Below are positions 21,958-33,044 of a DNA stretch of 64,000 nucleotides, piece after piece. The stretch lies in contig JAJPHZ010000014.1 in NCBI GenBank assembly GCA_021325025.1, positions 26,872 to 90,871 on the forward strand. The letters run 5' to 3'. Both the position numbers and the translations under genes were made by a program. This stretch comes from Pseudomonadota bacterium (GTDB taxonomy: Bacteria; Desulfobacterota; Binatia; Binatales; Binataceae). The stretch's first letter is position 1, and the number at the start of each line of letters is the position of its first letter. The notes under the pieces were generated by a model. That model was not told where the DNA came from. It did no database searches and saw only the letters and a program-made list of their open reading frames with translations.

Positions 21958-22530
21958 TTAATAGCGGCTGCCGGCCGCCAGACGCGTCTGATCGGTGGCT
22001 GGAATCGGCGCCAGGTAAAGCAACGGGTTGCTGGCGATATTGTTGTGCCGCACCTCGAAATGCAGATTGGGACCGGTGGTATGGCCGGTGCGCCCGACCC
22101 GTCCAATCACCTGGCCGCAGGTGACCATCTGTCCTTCCCTGACCAAATTGGTCGAATCGTGCGCATACACCGTCACGTAATGATTTTCATGCTGGATGAT
22201 AACGATCTTGCCGTAGCCGCGCATGCGGCCTGCAAAGATCACCCGTCCGCTTGCCGCCGCCATCACCGGCGTTCCAACCGGCGCCGCGATATCGATCCCT
22301 TCATGCATCGCGCCGTGGCGCAGGCCGAATCCCGAAGAGAGTGTGCCATGAGCAACCGGCCAATCAAATCTGGGGATTTTAAAGGGTAACGGAGCGGGCC
22401 CCAAGGCCGTGCGGGCCGGCGGACGAGGCGCGGGCGCGTGAATCAGGGAGCAGGATGTGGCCATGCTCAGCCCCGCCAGCGCCAGCATCCTCCCCCATCG
22501 CCGCGGTGCTGCTTTATTCCACCACCCCAA
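21958..22530 (-). CDS. M23 (LytM/NlpD-like) peptidase lipoprotein
   Basis: A 190-residue envelope protein with an N-terminal lipoprotein-like signal (basic start, then LALAGLSMATSC). A LytM domain follows with zinc-peptidase ligands in GAMHEGIDIAAPVGTPV (H and D) and GPNLHFEVR (HxH-like), and VYAHDS in between. All zinc ligands appear present, so it may be an active endopeptidase rather than a degenerate NlpD activator; no LysM domain is seen. TTG 22530 is taken because AGGAGG precedes it at good spacing; an ATG at 22488 has its purine run too close. Its place next to pcm matches the common pcm-nlpD order. Confidence 0.87.
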   Translation of the reverse strand: MGWWNKAAPRRWGRMLALAGLSMATSCSLIHAPAPRPPARTALGPAPLPFKIPRFDWPVAHGTLSSGFGLRHGAMHEGIDIAAPVGTPVMAAASGRVIFAGRMRGYGKIVIIQHENHYVTVYAHDSTNLVREGQMVTCGQVIGRVGRTGHTTGPNLHFEVRHNNIASNPLLYLAPIPATDQTRLAAGSRY

Positions 22531-22604
22531 ATTCCAGCCCCTCCTGTCCGCACCGCCCGGCTCAATCCCGATGCCCGCCCCATGGCGAGCCGGGTTAGGT
22601 CAAT

Positions 22605-23246
22605 TTAAGGTGCAAAGCCGAACTTGCCCGTCATCTTGACAAACCGGCATTCGCCAAAGTAGCTCTCCTGCCACTGACCGTTGACGCGTTCAATTCGGAC
22701 CAAAGTCTGTAACTCGTCCTCGCCGATCGGAGCAATCAAACGCCCACAGGGCGACAGTTGCTGGAGCAGCGGACGCGGAATTCCGGGCATCGCCGCCGCG
22801 ACGATTATCACGTCAAAGGGCGCGGCCTCCGGCCATCCCAAAGATCCGTCGCCCAGCCGCAAAAAGCAATTTGTCACGCCCATCTCCCGCAGGGTCGTGA
22901 CGGCGCGGCGATGCAACTCTGGAATACATTCGACAGTGTAAACCTCGCGCGCCAGGCGGGCCAGGATCGCGGCCTGATAACCGCATCCGGTGCCGACTTC
23001 CAAAACCTTCTCATCGCCCTTGAATTGTGCGATTTGCACCATTTCGGCGACGATATAGGGCTGAGAGATGGTCTGCTCGGCGCCGATCGGCAGCGGCCCG
23101 TCCTCGTAGGCGCGTTCGATCAGACTTGGGCTGACGAAGCGATGGCGCTCCACCGCACGCATCGCCTCCAGTACCCGGGGGTCGTTGATGCCGCGCGCCT
23201 TAAGCTGCTCGGCCACCATCCGCTCGCGCGCCACGTTCAGGTCCAT
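22605..23246 (-). CDS. pcm: Protein-L-isoaspartate O-methyltransferase
   Basis: A 213-residue SAM-dependent repair enzyme that methylates isoaspartyl residues in damaged proteins. The diagnostic segments are ERHRFVSPSLIERAYEDGPLPI, QTISQPYIVAEM, the SAM loop VLEVGTGCGYQAAILA, and the late motif LIAPIGEDE. The length is that of bacterial Pcm. It is the first gene of the run pcm - M23 peptidase - apt - CDF transporter and is divergent from the amidohydrolase at 23458. Confidence 0.96.
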   Translation of the reverse strand: MDLNVARERMVAEQLKARGINDPRVLEAMRAVERHRFVSPSLIERAYEDGPLPIGAEQTISQPYIVAEMVQIAQFKGDEKVLEVGTGCGYQAAILARLAREVYTVECIPELHRRAVTTLREMGVTNCFLRLGDGSLGWPEAAPFDVIIVAAAMPGIPRPLLQQLSPCGRLIAPIGEDELQTLVRIERVNGQWQESYFGECRFVKMTGKFGFAP

Positions 23247-23457
23247 TGCCTCAGATTATAGCCCATCGGCGTGAAAATCAAACAACGTATTGCGCACTGC
23301 TGATGGGTCAATCCCTTTTCGCTGTGGTCCAACTGCGCTAGTAGGATATGTGTACAGAGCATTGATGTGACCGCGCAGCAGCGCTTGATCGGAGTCTCCG
23401 AGCGCGCAAAATTGAACAGACGTTAAGTCCTGACCCACCAACCGGGAGGGAACCGAC

Positions 23458-25185
23458 ATGGCCGAGTACGACATTCAGATCAAGGGCGGGACCGTGGTCG
23501 ATGGCACGCGCGTGCCGCGTTATCGCGCCGACGTGTGGATCCGCGACGGCAGGATCGCACAAATCGGTGGCCGCGCGCCGGGTTTCGCCAAAAAAGTCAT
23601 CGACGCCGACGGCCTGATTGTCGCCCCCGGCTTTGTCGACCTGCACACCCACTATGACGCGCAGATCCGCTGGGATCCGTACTGCACCATCTCCGGATGG
23701 CACGGCGTGACGTCGGTGGTGCTGGGCAACTGCGGCTTCGGTTTCGCCCCAGTCAAGCCCGAGTTTCGCGACCGCTCGATGCTGACCATGACGCGTACCG
23801 AGGCGATTCCCTATGAGTCGATGAAGCGGGGCCTGCCATGGGATTGGGAGACCATCCCAGAATACCTCGACTCGCTCGACCGCGCGCCCAAGGGCGTCAA
23901 CTGTATCCAGTACATGCCCACCGCATCGCTGATGATTTACGTGATGGGCTTGGAGGCGGCCAAGACGCGGCCCGCCACCGAGGAGGAACGCGCCGAGATG
24001 CGCCGCCTGTTGCATCAGGGACTCGACGCGGGGCTGTGCGGCTTTTCAATCCAGCGCCTGGGCCGCAATTCCAATCAAACCGACTATGACGGCTCGCCCA
24101 TGGTGACCGATACCATGTGCGAGGAGGACGTGTTCAACCTGGCGCGCGTGCTGCGCGCGCGCGACGAGGGTTTCATCGAGATCACCCAGGCCACCGGCTA
24201 CATCAAGGAGGATTTGGCGTTTGTTGAGCGGCTGGCGGCCGAGGCGCGCCGGCCGGTGCTGCACAATGCTATCGTAGCCACGCGCAAGGATCCCTCCACG
24301 CATCAGAAGAGCCTCAGATGGCTGGAGAAGATGCGCGCCAAGGGGCTGCCGATCTTCGGCCAGTGCGGCACGCATCGCACCGGCTTTGCGTTCACGCTGG
24401 AGCATTGGAACCTCTACGACTCCTCCCGCTACTGGAAGGAGATGACGACCGGCACCAAGGAAGAGCGGATGCGTAAGATGCGCGACCCGCATCTGCGCGA
24501 GGGCGCCAAGAGCCAGCAGTCGAATCGGCGGTTGGAGATCGTGCAGGCCGGAGTTGGCGGCCGAATTCCGGCGCTGATCGTGCAATGGGTCAATGATCAG
24601 CCCGAGCTAGAGAAATACGTCGGCAAGTCGATCGGCCAGATTGCGCAGGAAGAGGGCAAGCATCCGGTCGACGTGATGCTGGATCTGTCGTTGGCGACCG
24701 ATCTGAAGGCCGAGTTCCTGGGCCCCAACCGGGGATTCAACGCCGAGTTCACCGCCGAGATGATCAACAATTCGATGTACACCTTCCCCGGTGTGTCCGA
24801 CGGCGGCGCACATACCAAGTTCTTCTGCGGCGGCGCGTTTACTACCGACTTCCTGTGCTGGCTGGTGCGCGACGAACAGCGCGTGACGCTGGAGGAGGCG
24901 CACTTCCGCCTCTCCGCTCTGCCCGCGCACGCAGCCGGCTTTCGCGATCGCGGCGTGCTGCGCGAGGGCGCCTGGGCCGACGTCGTGGTGTACGACCTCA
25001 ACGCACTGGGAATCGAGCCGGAGTGGATCGGCGAGATCGCCCACGACTTTCCCGGCGGCGAGTGGCGCCGCGTGCAGCATGCCAGAGGTTATCGCGCGAT
25101 CATCGTCAACGGCCAGATGACGTTTGACGAGGGCAAGCCGACCGGCGCGACCCCCGGCAAGCTGCTGCGCCACGGGCATGCGTAA
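23458..25185 (+). CDS. D-aminoacylase-type amidohydrolase
   Basis: A 575-residue member of the N-acyl-D-amino-acid deacylase branch of the amidohydrolase superfamily. The N-terminal beta domain (DIQIKGGTVVDGT) is followed by the metal motif GFVDLHTHYDAQIRWDP, the GNCGFGFAPVKPE segment typical of the branch, and SDGGAHTKFF near the C-terminal metal Asp. The start ATG 23458 has GGGAGGG upstream. In known members the enzyme hydrolyses N-acyl-D-amino acids or other amide-like substrates; the actual substrate is unknown. A related copy lies on the opposite strand at 26370-28043. Confidence 0.9.
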   Translation: MAEYDIQIKGGTVVDGTRVPRYRADVWIRDGRIAQIGGRAPGFAKKVIDADGLIVAPGFVDLHTHYDAQIRWDPYCTISGWHGVTSVVLGNCGFGFAPVKPEFRDRSMLTMTRTEAIPYESMKRGLPWDWETIPEYLDSLDRAPKGVNCIQYMPTASLMIYVMGLEAAKTRPATEEERAEMRRLLHQGLDAGLCGFSIQRLGRNSNQTDYDGSPMVTDTMCEEDVFNLARVLRARDEGFIEITQATGYIKEDLAFVERLAAEARRPVLHNAIVATRKDPSTHQKSLRWLEKMRAKGLPIFGQCGTHRTGFAFTLEHWNLYDSSRYWKEMTTGTKEERMRKMRDPHLREGAKSQQSNRRLEIVQAGVGGRIPALIVQWVNDQPELEKYVGKSIGQIAQEEGKHPVDVMLDLSLATDLKAEFLGPNRGFNAEFTAEMINNSMYTFPGVSDGGAHTKFFCGGAFTTDFLCWLVRDEQRVTLEEAHFRLSALPAHAAGFRDRGVLREGAWADVVVYDLNALGIEPEWIGEIAHDFPGGEWRRVQHARGYRAIIVNGQMTFDEGKPTGATPGKLLRHGHA

Positions 25186-25225
25186 GCAAACCCGCGTCGC
25201 CTGGGCTGAGGGGCTGAAATCTGGC

Positions 25226-25371
25226 AGGCTGTTGAAAAAGGATTTTCACAGCCTACCCCCTCTCTCTTATCTCTCCCAGAGGGAGAGAAGATTAAGGAAG
25301 GAAGCTAGTTTTTATGCAGGGTGTTGAGGACTACCTGCTTGGTAAACTCCAGAGTCCTACTTTCTCAACAC
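25226..25371. repeat. Cluster of three palindromes between convergent genes
   Basis: Three hairpins are stacked here. The first is AGGCTGTTGAAAA (25226-25238) against TTTTCACAGCCT (25243-25254). The second is TCTCTCCC (25270-25277) against GGGAGAGA (25281-25288) with an AGA loop. The third is a longer one with outer arms GTGTTGAG (25321-25328) and CTCAACAC (25364-25371) and inner arms GGACT and AGTCC. The first two can serve as bidirectional terminators between the convergent genes. The GGCTGTTGAAAA palindrome resembles dispersed palindromic repeats. Confidence 0.55.
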
Positions 25372-25374
25372 CTG

Positions 25375-26310
25375 CTAAAACACCGCCAGCGGATTGACCG
25401 GGGAGGCGGTGCCGCGCTTGAGCACCAACGGCGCCATCATGAACTGGAACGCGTAGCGATTGGTGCGCGCGCAATGCTGCGACAGCGCTTCGAGGTCGGC
25501 GTTGTCGATCAGATGAATGCCCATCACGACCAGCGTCCCGATGTGGATCGGCAAGGGAACATCGTCGTAGCCGCTGGGAATCACGTCGCTGGTGCCGTCG
25601 GAGCCGAGCACCGCGATTTTACGCTCGTGCAGCCACGGCAGGCAGGTGGCGTCCAGGCCCGCCATGTCGATCAGTCCCCGCTTGGGCGGTTCCCATCCGC
25701 CCTTGGAGGCGCGGCGCTTGGGGCGTGCGGTGCGAATCATCAGCACGTCGCCCTCTTCGACCCGCACGCCATGGTCCTTTTCCGCCGCTTCCAGGTCTTC
25801 GGGAAAAATATGATGGCCGGGCTCGAACCATTCCACGTTTTTGATCTTCGCGATGTCCAACAGCACGCCGCGGCTCACCACTCCCGGCATGGCAACCTCG
25901 ATCGAGCACTTGCGGGCGCCGTGCGAACCGACTTCACCGGCGTCAAAGCCGTTGTACATCCTGCCCTGCCAGAAGATATGGCAGAGCGCATCCAGATGGG
26001 TGGTGGCGAAGCCGTGCGGCGAAATCGCGAAATAGTCGGCGACGCCCGCCATTGCCTCGCGCGGCGAGTCCGAGCCCGCCTGCATCATGAGGTGCGTGAC
26101 CGGGGTGGGGTTGTCGTTGGCGGTGATCGTCGCCAGCGGCAGCGACATCGAAACCACCTCGCCGGTCTTGACCAGCGCCGCAGCGGCGGCCCGTTTGGCG
26201 GGGGTGATAAAGTTCAGCGCGCCGCGCTGGTCGTCCTTGCCCCACCGGCCCCAGTTGCTGAGTTTTTCGAACAATCCCTTGACTTCGGCGGATGTCAGAC
26301 GCTGTGCCAC
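25375..26310 (-). CDS. Cyclase family protein (metal-dependent hydrolase)
   Basis: A 311-residue protein of the cyclase/kynurenine-formamidase-like family. The metal-binding segment PHGFATTHLDALCHIFW corresponds to the HxGTHxD signature, with a second conserved region ARKCSIEVAMPGVVSRGVLLD. Known members hydrolyse kynurenine formamide, isatin or other cyclic amides; the substrate here is unknown. It shares unusual N-terminal (KLSNWGRWGKDDQRGALNF) and C-terminal (RGTASPVNPLAVF) segments with the paralogue at 55890-56819. It follows the amidohydrolase at 26370 on the same strand. Confidence 0.88.
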   Translation of the reverse strand: MAQRLTSAEVKGLFEKLSNWGRWGKDDQRGALNFITPAKRAAAAALVKTGEVVSMSLPLATITANDNPTPVTHLMMQAGSDSPREAMAGVADYFAISPHGFATTHLDALCHIFWQGRMYNGFDAGEVGSHGARKCSIEVAMPGVVSRGVLLDIAKIKNVEWFEPGHHIFPEDLEAAEKDHGVRVEEGDVLMIRTARPKRRASKGGWEPPKRGLIDMAGLDATCLPWLHERKIAVLGSDGTSDVIPSGYDDVPLPIHIGTLVVMGIHLIDNADLEALSQHCARTNRYAFQFMMAPLVLKRGTASPVNPLAVF

Positions 26311-26369
26311 TTGGATTTTCCTTTCTTCCGATCAGATTGAATGCCAGTTTGCCCGAGCGCTTTTGACCG

Positions 26370-28043
26370 TCAACTGACCCGCTGCGAGCGCAGCACTTGG
26401 CCCGGCATCGCGCCGGTGTGCCGGCCGTGCTCGTAGAGTACTTCGCCGTTGACGATCGTGTATTCGATACCACGGGCGCCGACCACGAACCGCGCGCCGC
26501 TGCCCGGCAGGTCCCGCATCAGGTGCTGACGGCCCGAGGGCCCGATGGTGTCGAAGTCGAAGATGGTAACATCGGCGGCCATCCCGGGCGCCAGCCGGCC
26601 CCGCCCCGCGATGCCGAACAGGTCGGCGGGCTCCGAAGTGATGCGCTTGATGGCGTGCTCCAGCGTCAGCACCTGCTTGTCGCGCACCCAATGACCGAGC
26701 AGATAGGTGGGGTAGCCGGCCTCGCAATGGGAGTTGACGTGCGCGCCGCCGTCGGACAGCCCGATAATCGTGCGCGGATCGCCGATCAATTCGTAAATCC
26801 GATCCTCCTCCAGCGGAATCATGGTGAAGCGCGCCGCGAGGCCGTCTTCCAACGCCACGTCAAAGAACGTGTCGATCGGATCCCGGCCGCGCCGATGCGC
26901 AATCTGCGCGACGCTCATCCCTTGCAGCGGCTTGAGTTCTTCGCGCACGGCTTCATCGAGTGCGATGCGCGTCATATCGAGCTTGAAGCGTTTGAAGGTC
27001 TTGAGTTCCTCGCGGAACGCGTTGCGGAAGCCGGTGTTGGCGTAGATTTTCCTCTGCTCCTCGGCGCTCTGGTTGAAGACCGGACGCCACGACTCCATCG
27101 AGGCGAAAATCCCCGGTGCGCGCAGGTCGATACTGACGATAATCGGCACCGCGCTGACCTGTGGAATGCCGCCGCGGCGAATCAGCGGTTCAGCCTTCTT
27201 GAGCGTCTCGAAGTGCCCGTCCCGGCCGCGAATCGAAACCAGCAGCCAGGTCACGGGCCGATCGGCCGCGGTCAGCAGGTCATCGAGCAGTTGGTATTCC
27301 TCATCGGTCAGGACGCCGATGGTCTTGGTGAGGGCGATTTCGATCGCGCCGCGGCCCATCTCTTTGAGTACGCCCGCGTAAGCCATCAACTCCTGGTGGC
27401 TGGCCAGCCGGCAGGCCAGCGGTCGTCCTTGGTAGCCGATGTGGTTGGAAAACGTGGTGGTCGAAAAGCCGAACGCGCCGGCCGCGATCGCGTCGCGCAG
27501 CAGCGCTCTGATGCGCGCCAGTTCCTCGGGCCGTGCCGCTCGCTCCATCGACTCCTCGCCCATCACGAAATGGCGAAACGGAGTCAGCGGCGCCAAAAAA
27601 CCCAGGTTGATTCCGCTTCGGCGCCGTTCGGCGGCGTCCATGAAATCGCCAAAGCCGACCCACTCCCAGTTTATGCCTTTGGACAGTGCGTCGAAGGGAA
27701 TGCCCTCCACGTTGACCAGGTCCCAGGCCGTGATTTCGCGCACCTCGGGTTTGCACGGCGCGATACCCACGCCGCAGTTGCCCATGATCACCGAGGTCAC
27801 GCCGTGCCAGGACGTGGAGGTGACCAGCGGGTCCCAGCAGATTTGGGCGTCGTAATGGGTGTGCGGGTCGACGAAGCCGGGCGCCACGATCAGATCGGAG
27901 GCGTCGAGCACGCGCGCCGCGCCGTCGCGCACTCGGCCGATCTCGACGATTCTGCCCTGCGCGATTGCCACGTCGGCCCGAACCGCGGGCGCGTCGGTTC
28001 CGTCAACCACGGTCCCGTTTCTGATCAGCAGGTCGTAGCTCAT
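26370..28043 (-). CDS. D-aminoacylase-type amidohydrolase
   Basis: A 557-residue paralogue of the enzyme at 23458. The metal motif is GFVDPHTHYDAQICWDP, followed by VIMGNCGVGIAPCKPEVRE and the late IGLSDGGAHVNSHCEAG. The start ATG 28043 is supported by AGAGGTG 6 nt upstream; 15 more codons are open but unsupported. It and the cyclase at 25375 form a likely two-gene unit, suggesting sequential opening of an amide or lactam and further hydrolysis. That pathway is an inference. Confidence 0.89.
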   Translation of the reverse strand: MSYDLLIRNGTVVDGTDAPAVRADVAIAQGRIVEIGRVRDGAARVLDASDLIVAPGFVDPHTHYDAQICWDPLVTSTSWHGVTSVIMGNCGVGIAPCKPEVREITAWDLVNVEGIPFDALSKGINWEWVGFGDFMDAAERRRSGINLGFLAPLTPFRHFVMGEESMERAARPEELARIRALLRDAIAAGAFGFSTTTFSNHIGYQGRPLACRLASHQELMAYAGVLKEMGRGAIEIALTKTIGVLTDEEYQLLDDLLTAADRPVTWLLVSIRGRDGHFETLKKAEPLIRRGGIPQVSAVPIIVSIDLRAPGIFASMESWRPVFNQSAEEQRKIYANTGFRNAFREELKTFKRFKLDMTRIALDEAVREELKPLQGMSVAQIAHRRGRDPIDTFFDVALEDGLAARFTMIPLEEDRIYELIGDPRTIIGLSDGGAHVNSHCEAGYPTYLLGHWVRDKQVLTLEHAIKRITSEPADLFGIAGRGRLAPGMAADVTIFDFDTIGPSGRQHLMRDLPGSGARFVVGARGIEYTIVNGEVLYEHGRHTGAMPGQVLRSQRVS

Positions 28044-28168
28044 GGGTGCACCTCTACCGGCGCCCGGGATGGCGCCGCATCGGCTCATCGGATTGCGCTG
28101 AGCCTCATCTAATACAATTCAGCGCAATTCTCAAAGACGATTTGCGTTGGGCAAGGACCTGCTTCGGC

Positions 28169-28627
28169 TCAGTTCGCCGGAGCCGACGCTACTTTTTGTC
28201 CTGCTTCTCTCCAGCCCGTGATCCCGTCGGACATCACGCTGACGTTCTTGTAACCGGCTTTGACCGCCCGCCGGGCGGCCGCGTGGGAAGCCATTCAAAG
28301 CCAGTTGTGGCAGTAAAAGACCAGCGGCGTGTTCTTGTCCGCCGGCAGCTCAGCCGCGACATCGTAATGGCCGGGAGAAGACAGCAGGTGCGCGCCGAGG
28401 ATAATCCCCTCGCGCTCGCGGACGTCAGGCGGATTGGCGTCGAACACCATCACCTTGGAGTTGTGCGCGGCCATCATCGCGACCAGATCGGACACGTGGA
28501 TGGTCTTGAACCCCTGATCGCCCTCGACCTTGGACAGCAGGTCGCCGATGCTCAGGCAGCGAGCCGGGGCGCTCAATCCAAAGGACGCAATCGCAATTGC
28601 AGCCGCAATCATTATGATTTTGCACAT
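28169..28627 (-). CDS. Exported rhodanese domain protein, candidate selenoprotein (in-frame TGA)
   Basis: From ATG 28627 (GAGGGGACC upstream) the frame encodes a signal peptide (MCKIIMIAAAIAIASFGLS) and a rhodanese domain (VMVFDANPPDVREREG...). It reaches TGA at 28295-28297, codon 111. The frame continues for 41 codons with the rest of the domain (MASHAARRAVKAGYKN, VSVMSDGITGW) to TGA at 28169. The context FYCHNWL-TGA-MASH aligns with the periplasmic rhodanese motif YC-x4-C-x-AS, so TGA replaces the second Cys. A hairpin with an apical GGC loop 23 nt downstream fits a bacterial SECIS. As a selenoprotein it would have 152 residues. The alternative is a nonsense mutation, giving a domain lacking its last third. 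Confidence 0.72.
28262..28280 (-). promoter_or_regulatory. Candidate bacterial SECIS hairpin in the rhodanese gene
   Basis: On the message the arms GGCCGCCC and GGGCGGUC form 8 pairs (one G-U) around an apical GGC loop that starts 23 nt after the UGA at 28295. The distance, stem length and G at the first loop positions match the general bacterial SECIS pattern. The region is GC-rich, so some hairpin could arise by chance. Confidence 0.55.
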
Positions 28628-28689
28628 GGTCCCCTCGGCGGCTGTCTCCGCCGCCTTCAATGCTAAGCATTTCGCGCGGCAAAGCCAAC

Positions 28690-29700
28690 TCAGAGGCGGA
28701 TGCAGACTTTGCCGAAATGTCGGCCGCTGGCCAAATAATCCAACGCCGCCGGCGCCTCATCGAATTGAAAGACCCGGTCGATAATCGGACGCATCCCGTT
28801 GACGCTGATTGCGCGGTTCATGTCCTCGAACATCTCGCGCGAGCCGACCCGGATCCCCACCACGTGGGCCGCACGGAAAAGAATGCCCAGCGGATTGATC
28901 TCGCCGCCCATCCCGGTCAGCAGGCCGATTACCGTGATGAAGCCGCCGGGGGCGATCGCCTGCAGCGCATGGACGAGCGTTCCTGCTCCGCCCACGTCCA
29001 GGATATGGTCGGCACCCTCGCCGCCGGTCAGCTCCATCACGCGTTTGTCCCAGTCGGGCGTGGTCTTGTAATTGATCACTTCGGCGGCACCCAATTCGCG
29101 CAACCGCGCGACCTTGTTTTCGCTGCCGGTCGTCGCGATCACGCGTGCCCCGGCCAGGCGCGCAAACTGAAGTCCGAAAATCGAAACCCCGCCGGTGCCC
29201 TGCACGACAACCGTCTGACCGGCCGCGACGTGGCCAACTGTAACCAGCGCGTTCCATGCGGTCACCGCCGCACACGGCAGCGTCGCTGCCTCTTCGTACG
29301 AAAGATGTTCAGGGATGTGGACCACTGCGCTTTCAGGCAGCACCGCGTATTCGCGCAGCATCCCGTCAACGCTGCCGCCGCCCAGCGACGACTCTGCCGT
29401 GCGCGAGCGCGGCCGGCCGGAAATCCATCCGGGCGTGAAGATAGCGGCCACCCGATCGCCGGCTCGCACGCGGCTGACGCCGGCACCGAGCTCCGCTATT
29501 TCGCCAGCGCCGTCCGACAGCGGGATGAGGCCGGGCTTGGCGCCGCCCATGCTGCCCCTGACCGTCAGCAGGTCGCGGTAATTGAGCGACGTTGCCCGGA
29601 CCCTGATCAGGACCTCGCCGGGACCCGGCGTCGGCTGCGGCCGCTCGACCAGCGCCAGGCGCCCGGCGCCGCCTTCGTTTCTGATTTCGTAAGCTTTCAT
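28690..29700 (-). CDS. Zinc-type (MDR) alcohol dehydrogenase/quinone-oxidoreductase-like
   Basis: A 336-residue medium-chain dehydrogenase/reductase. The GroES-like fold has GPGEVLIRVRATSLNYRDLL, and the nucleotide-binding motif is VVVQGTGGVSIFGLQFARLAG. The Cys/His ligands of the catalytic zinc site are not evident (NYRD where zinc enzymes have a Cys), so it is more like the zinc-independent NADPH:quinone-oxidoreductase branch. ATG 29700 has GGAGG 6 nt upstream. The substrate is unknown. It lies upstream of the candidate rhodanese selenoprotein on the same strand, separated by about 60 nt. Confidence 0.88.
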   Translation of the reverse strand: MKAYEIRNEGGAGRLALVERPQPTPGPGEVLIRVRATSLNYRDLLTVRGSMGGAKPGLIPLSDGAGEIAELGAGVSRVRAGDRVAAIFTPGWISGRPRSRTAESSLGGGSVDGMLREYAVLPESAVVHIPEHLSYEEAATLPCAAVTAWNALVTVGHVAAGQTVVVQGTGGVSIFGLQFARLAGARVIATTGSENKVARLRELGAAEVINYKTTPDWDKRVMELTGGEGADHILDVGGAGTLVHALQAIAPGGFITVIGLLTGMGGEINPLGILFRAAHVVGIRVGSREMFEDMNRAISVNGMRPIIDRVFQFDEAPAALDYLASGRHFGKVCIRL

Positions 29701-30308
29701 ATTCGCCTCCGCCCGAAGACGTGTGCGCTGTATTTGAAAACTAGCAGTCACCCTCATCCTTGCCCACAGAGTTCGGTTGAAAAATGTGGGGTCGGCTCTC
29801 CGCTGAAAAGAGGACGGTTCACCGACCGCCTTGACGCGGGAATCGGTTCTTGGACCGGGATGCTACTTTTTCTTACGCCAATCTGTAGTCCAACCAAATC
29901 TGGATGGGAGAGGGCCGACGTACCCGCCGTGACGCGCGAGCGTTTTCCTGGTGCTCGCCACCAATCAATGCCGAGCATCAAGGAGTCGGCAGGGGTCAGA
30001 CCCGAGCAGGCCTGAGCCGATACATAAGCAAGCGCGCGCCCGTCGGCTCGCGCGTCGATGACAGGTAGGGACGCCTGTCCCACTATTGGCGGGCATTTTC
30101 CAGGTCATCCCGGCTTTCGGTCATAGGGCTGACCGGTGCGCCGGTGCGCGCCGCGATGACCCGGCATGCGAGGATCGCCAAGGTTGCAGATGGGCACCAA
30201 TGTATAAAGCCTCTTCACTGACTTCCAGCCTGTGAACAGCTCGGCAGCCGCCTGAAGTTTATTACTTCGCGTTCCCGCGAAACTGATCTGGCGGCTTGAC
30301 GCGAGGGA
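29701..30308. other. Intergenic region between secA and the MDR gene
   Basis: A 608-base gap. A 109-codon open frame on the minus strand (29754-30083) has no recognisable family and unlikely composition, and was not called. A palindromic repeat is present at 30067-30087. No RNA gene was recognised. Confidence 0.5.
30067..30087. repeat. REP-like palindrome, copy 1
   Basis: The 21-base unit AGGGACGCCTGTCCCACTATT has arms GGGAC/GTCCC. It matches a second unit at 35727-35747 in 17 of 21 positions. One pair of the differences is compensatory within the stem (A-T replaced by G-C). Confidence 0.45.
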
Positions 30309-32978
<2,670 letters not shown>

Positions 32979-33044
32979 CTTCAAATTTCAGTTTACTAGC
33001 AGCCGACCGGGCGCGAAAGGCGCCGATCCCGGCTTTCGCGCCGC

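Noticed and set aside
26397..28112. 571-codon plus-strand frame antisense to the amidohydrolase
   Set aside because: Arg/Gln/His-rich translation typical of an antisense shadow; the opposite strand has complete metal motifs.
29754..30083. 109-codon minus frame in the gap upstream of secA
   Set aside because: No recognisable family, odd composition, and not preceded by a ribosome site.
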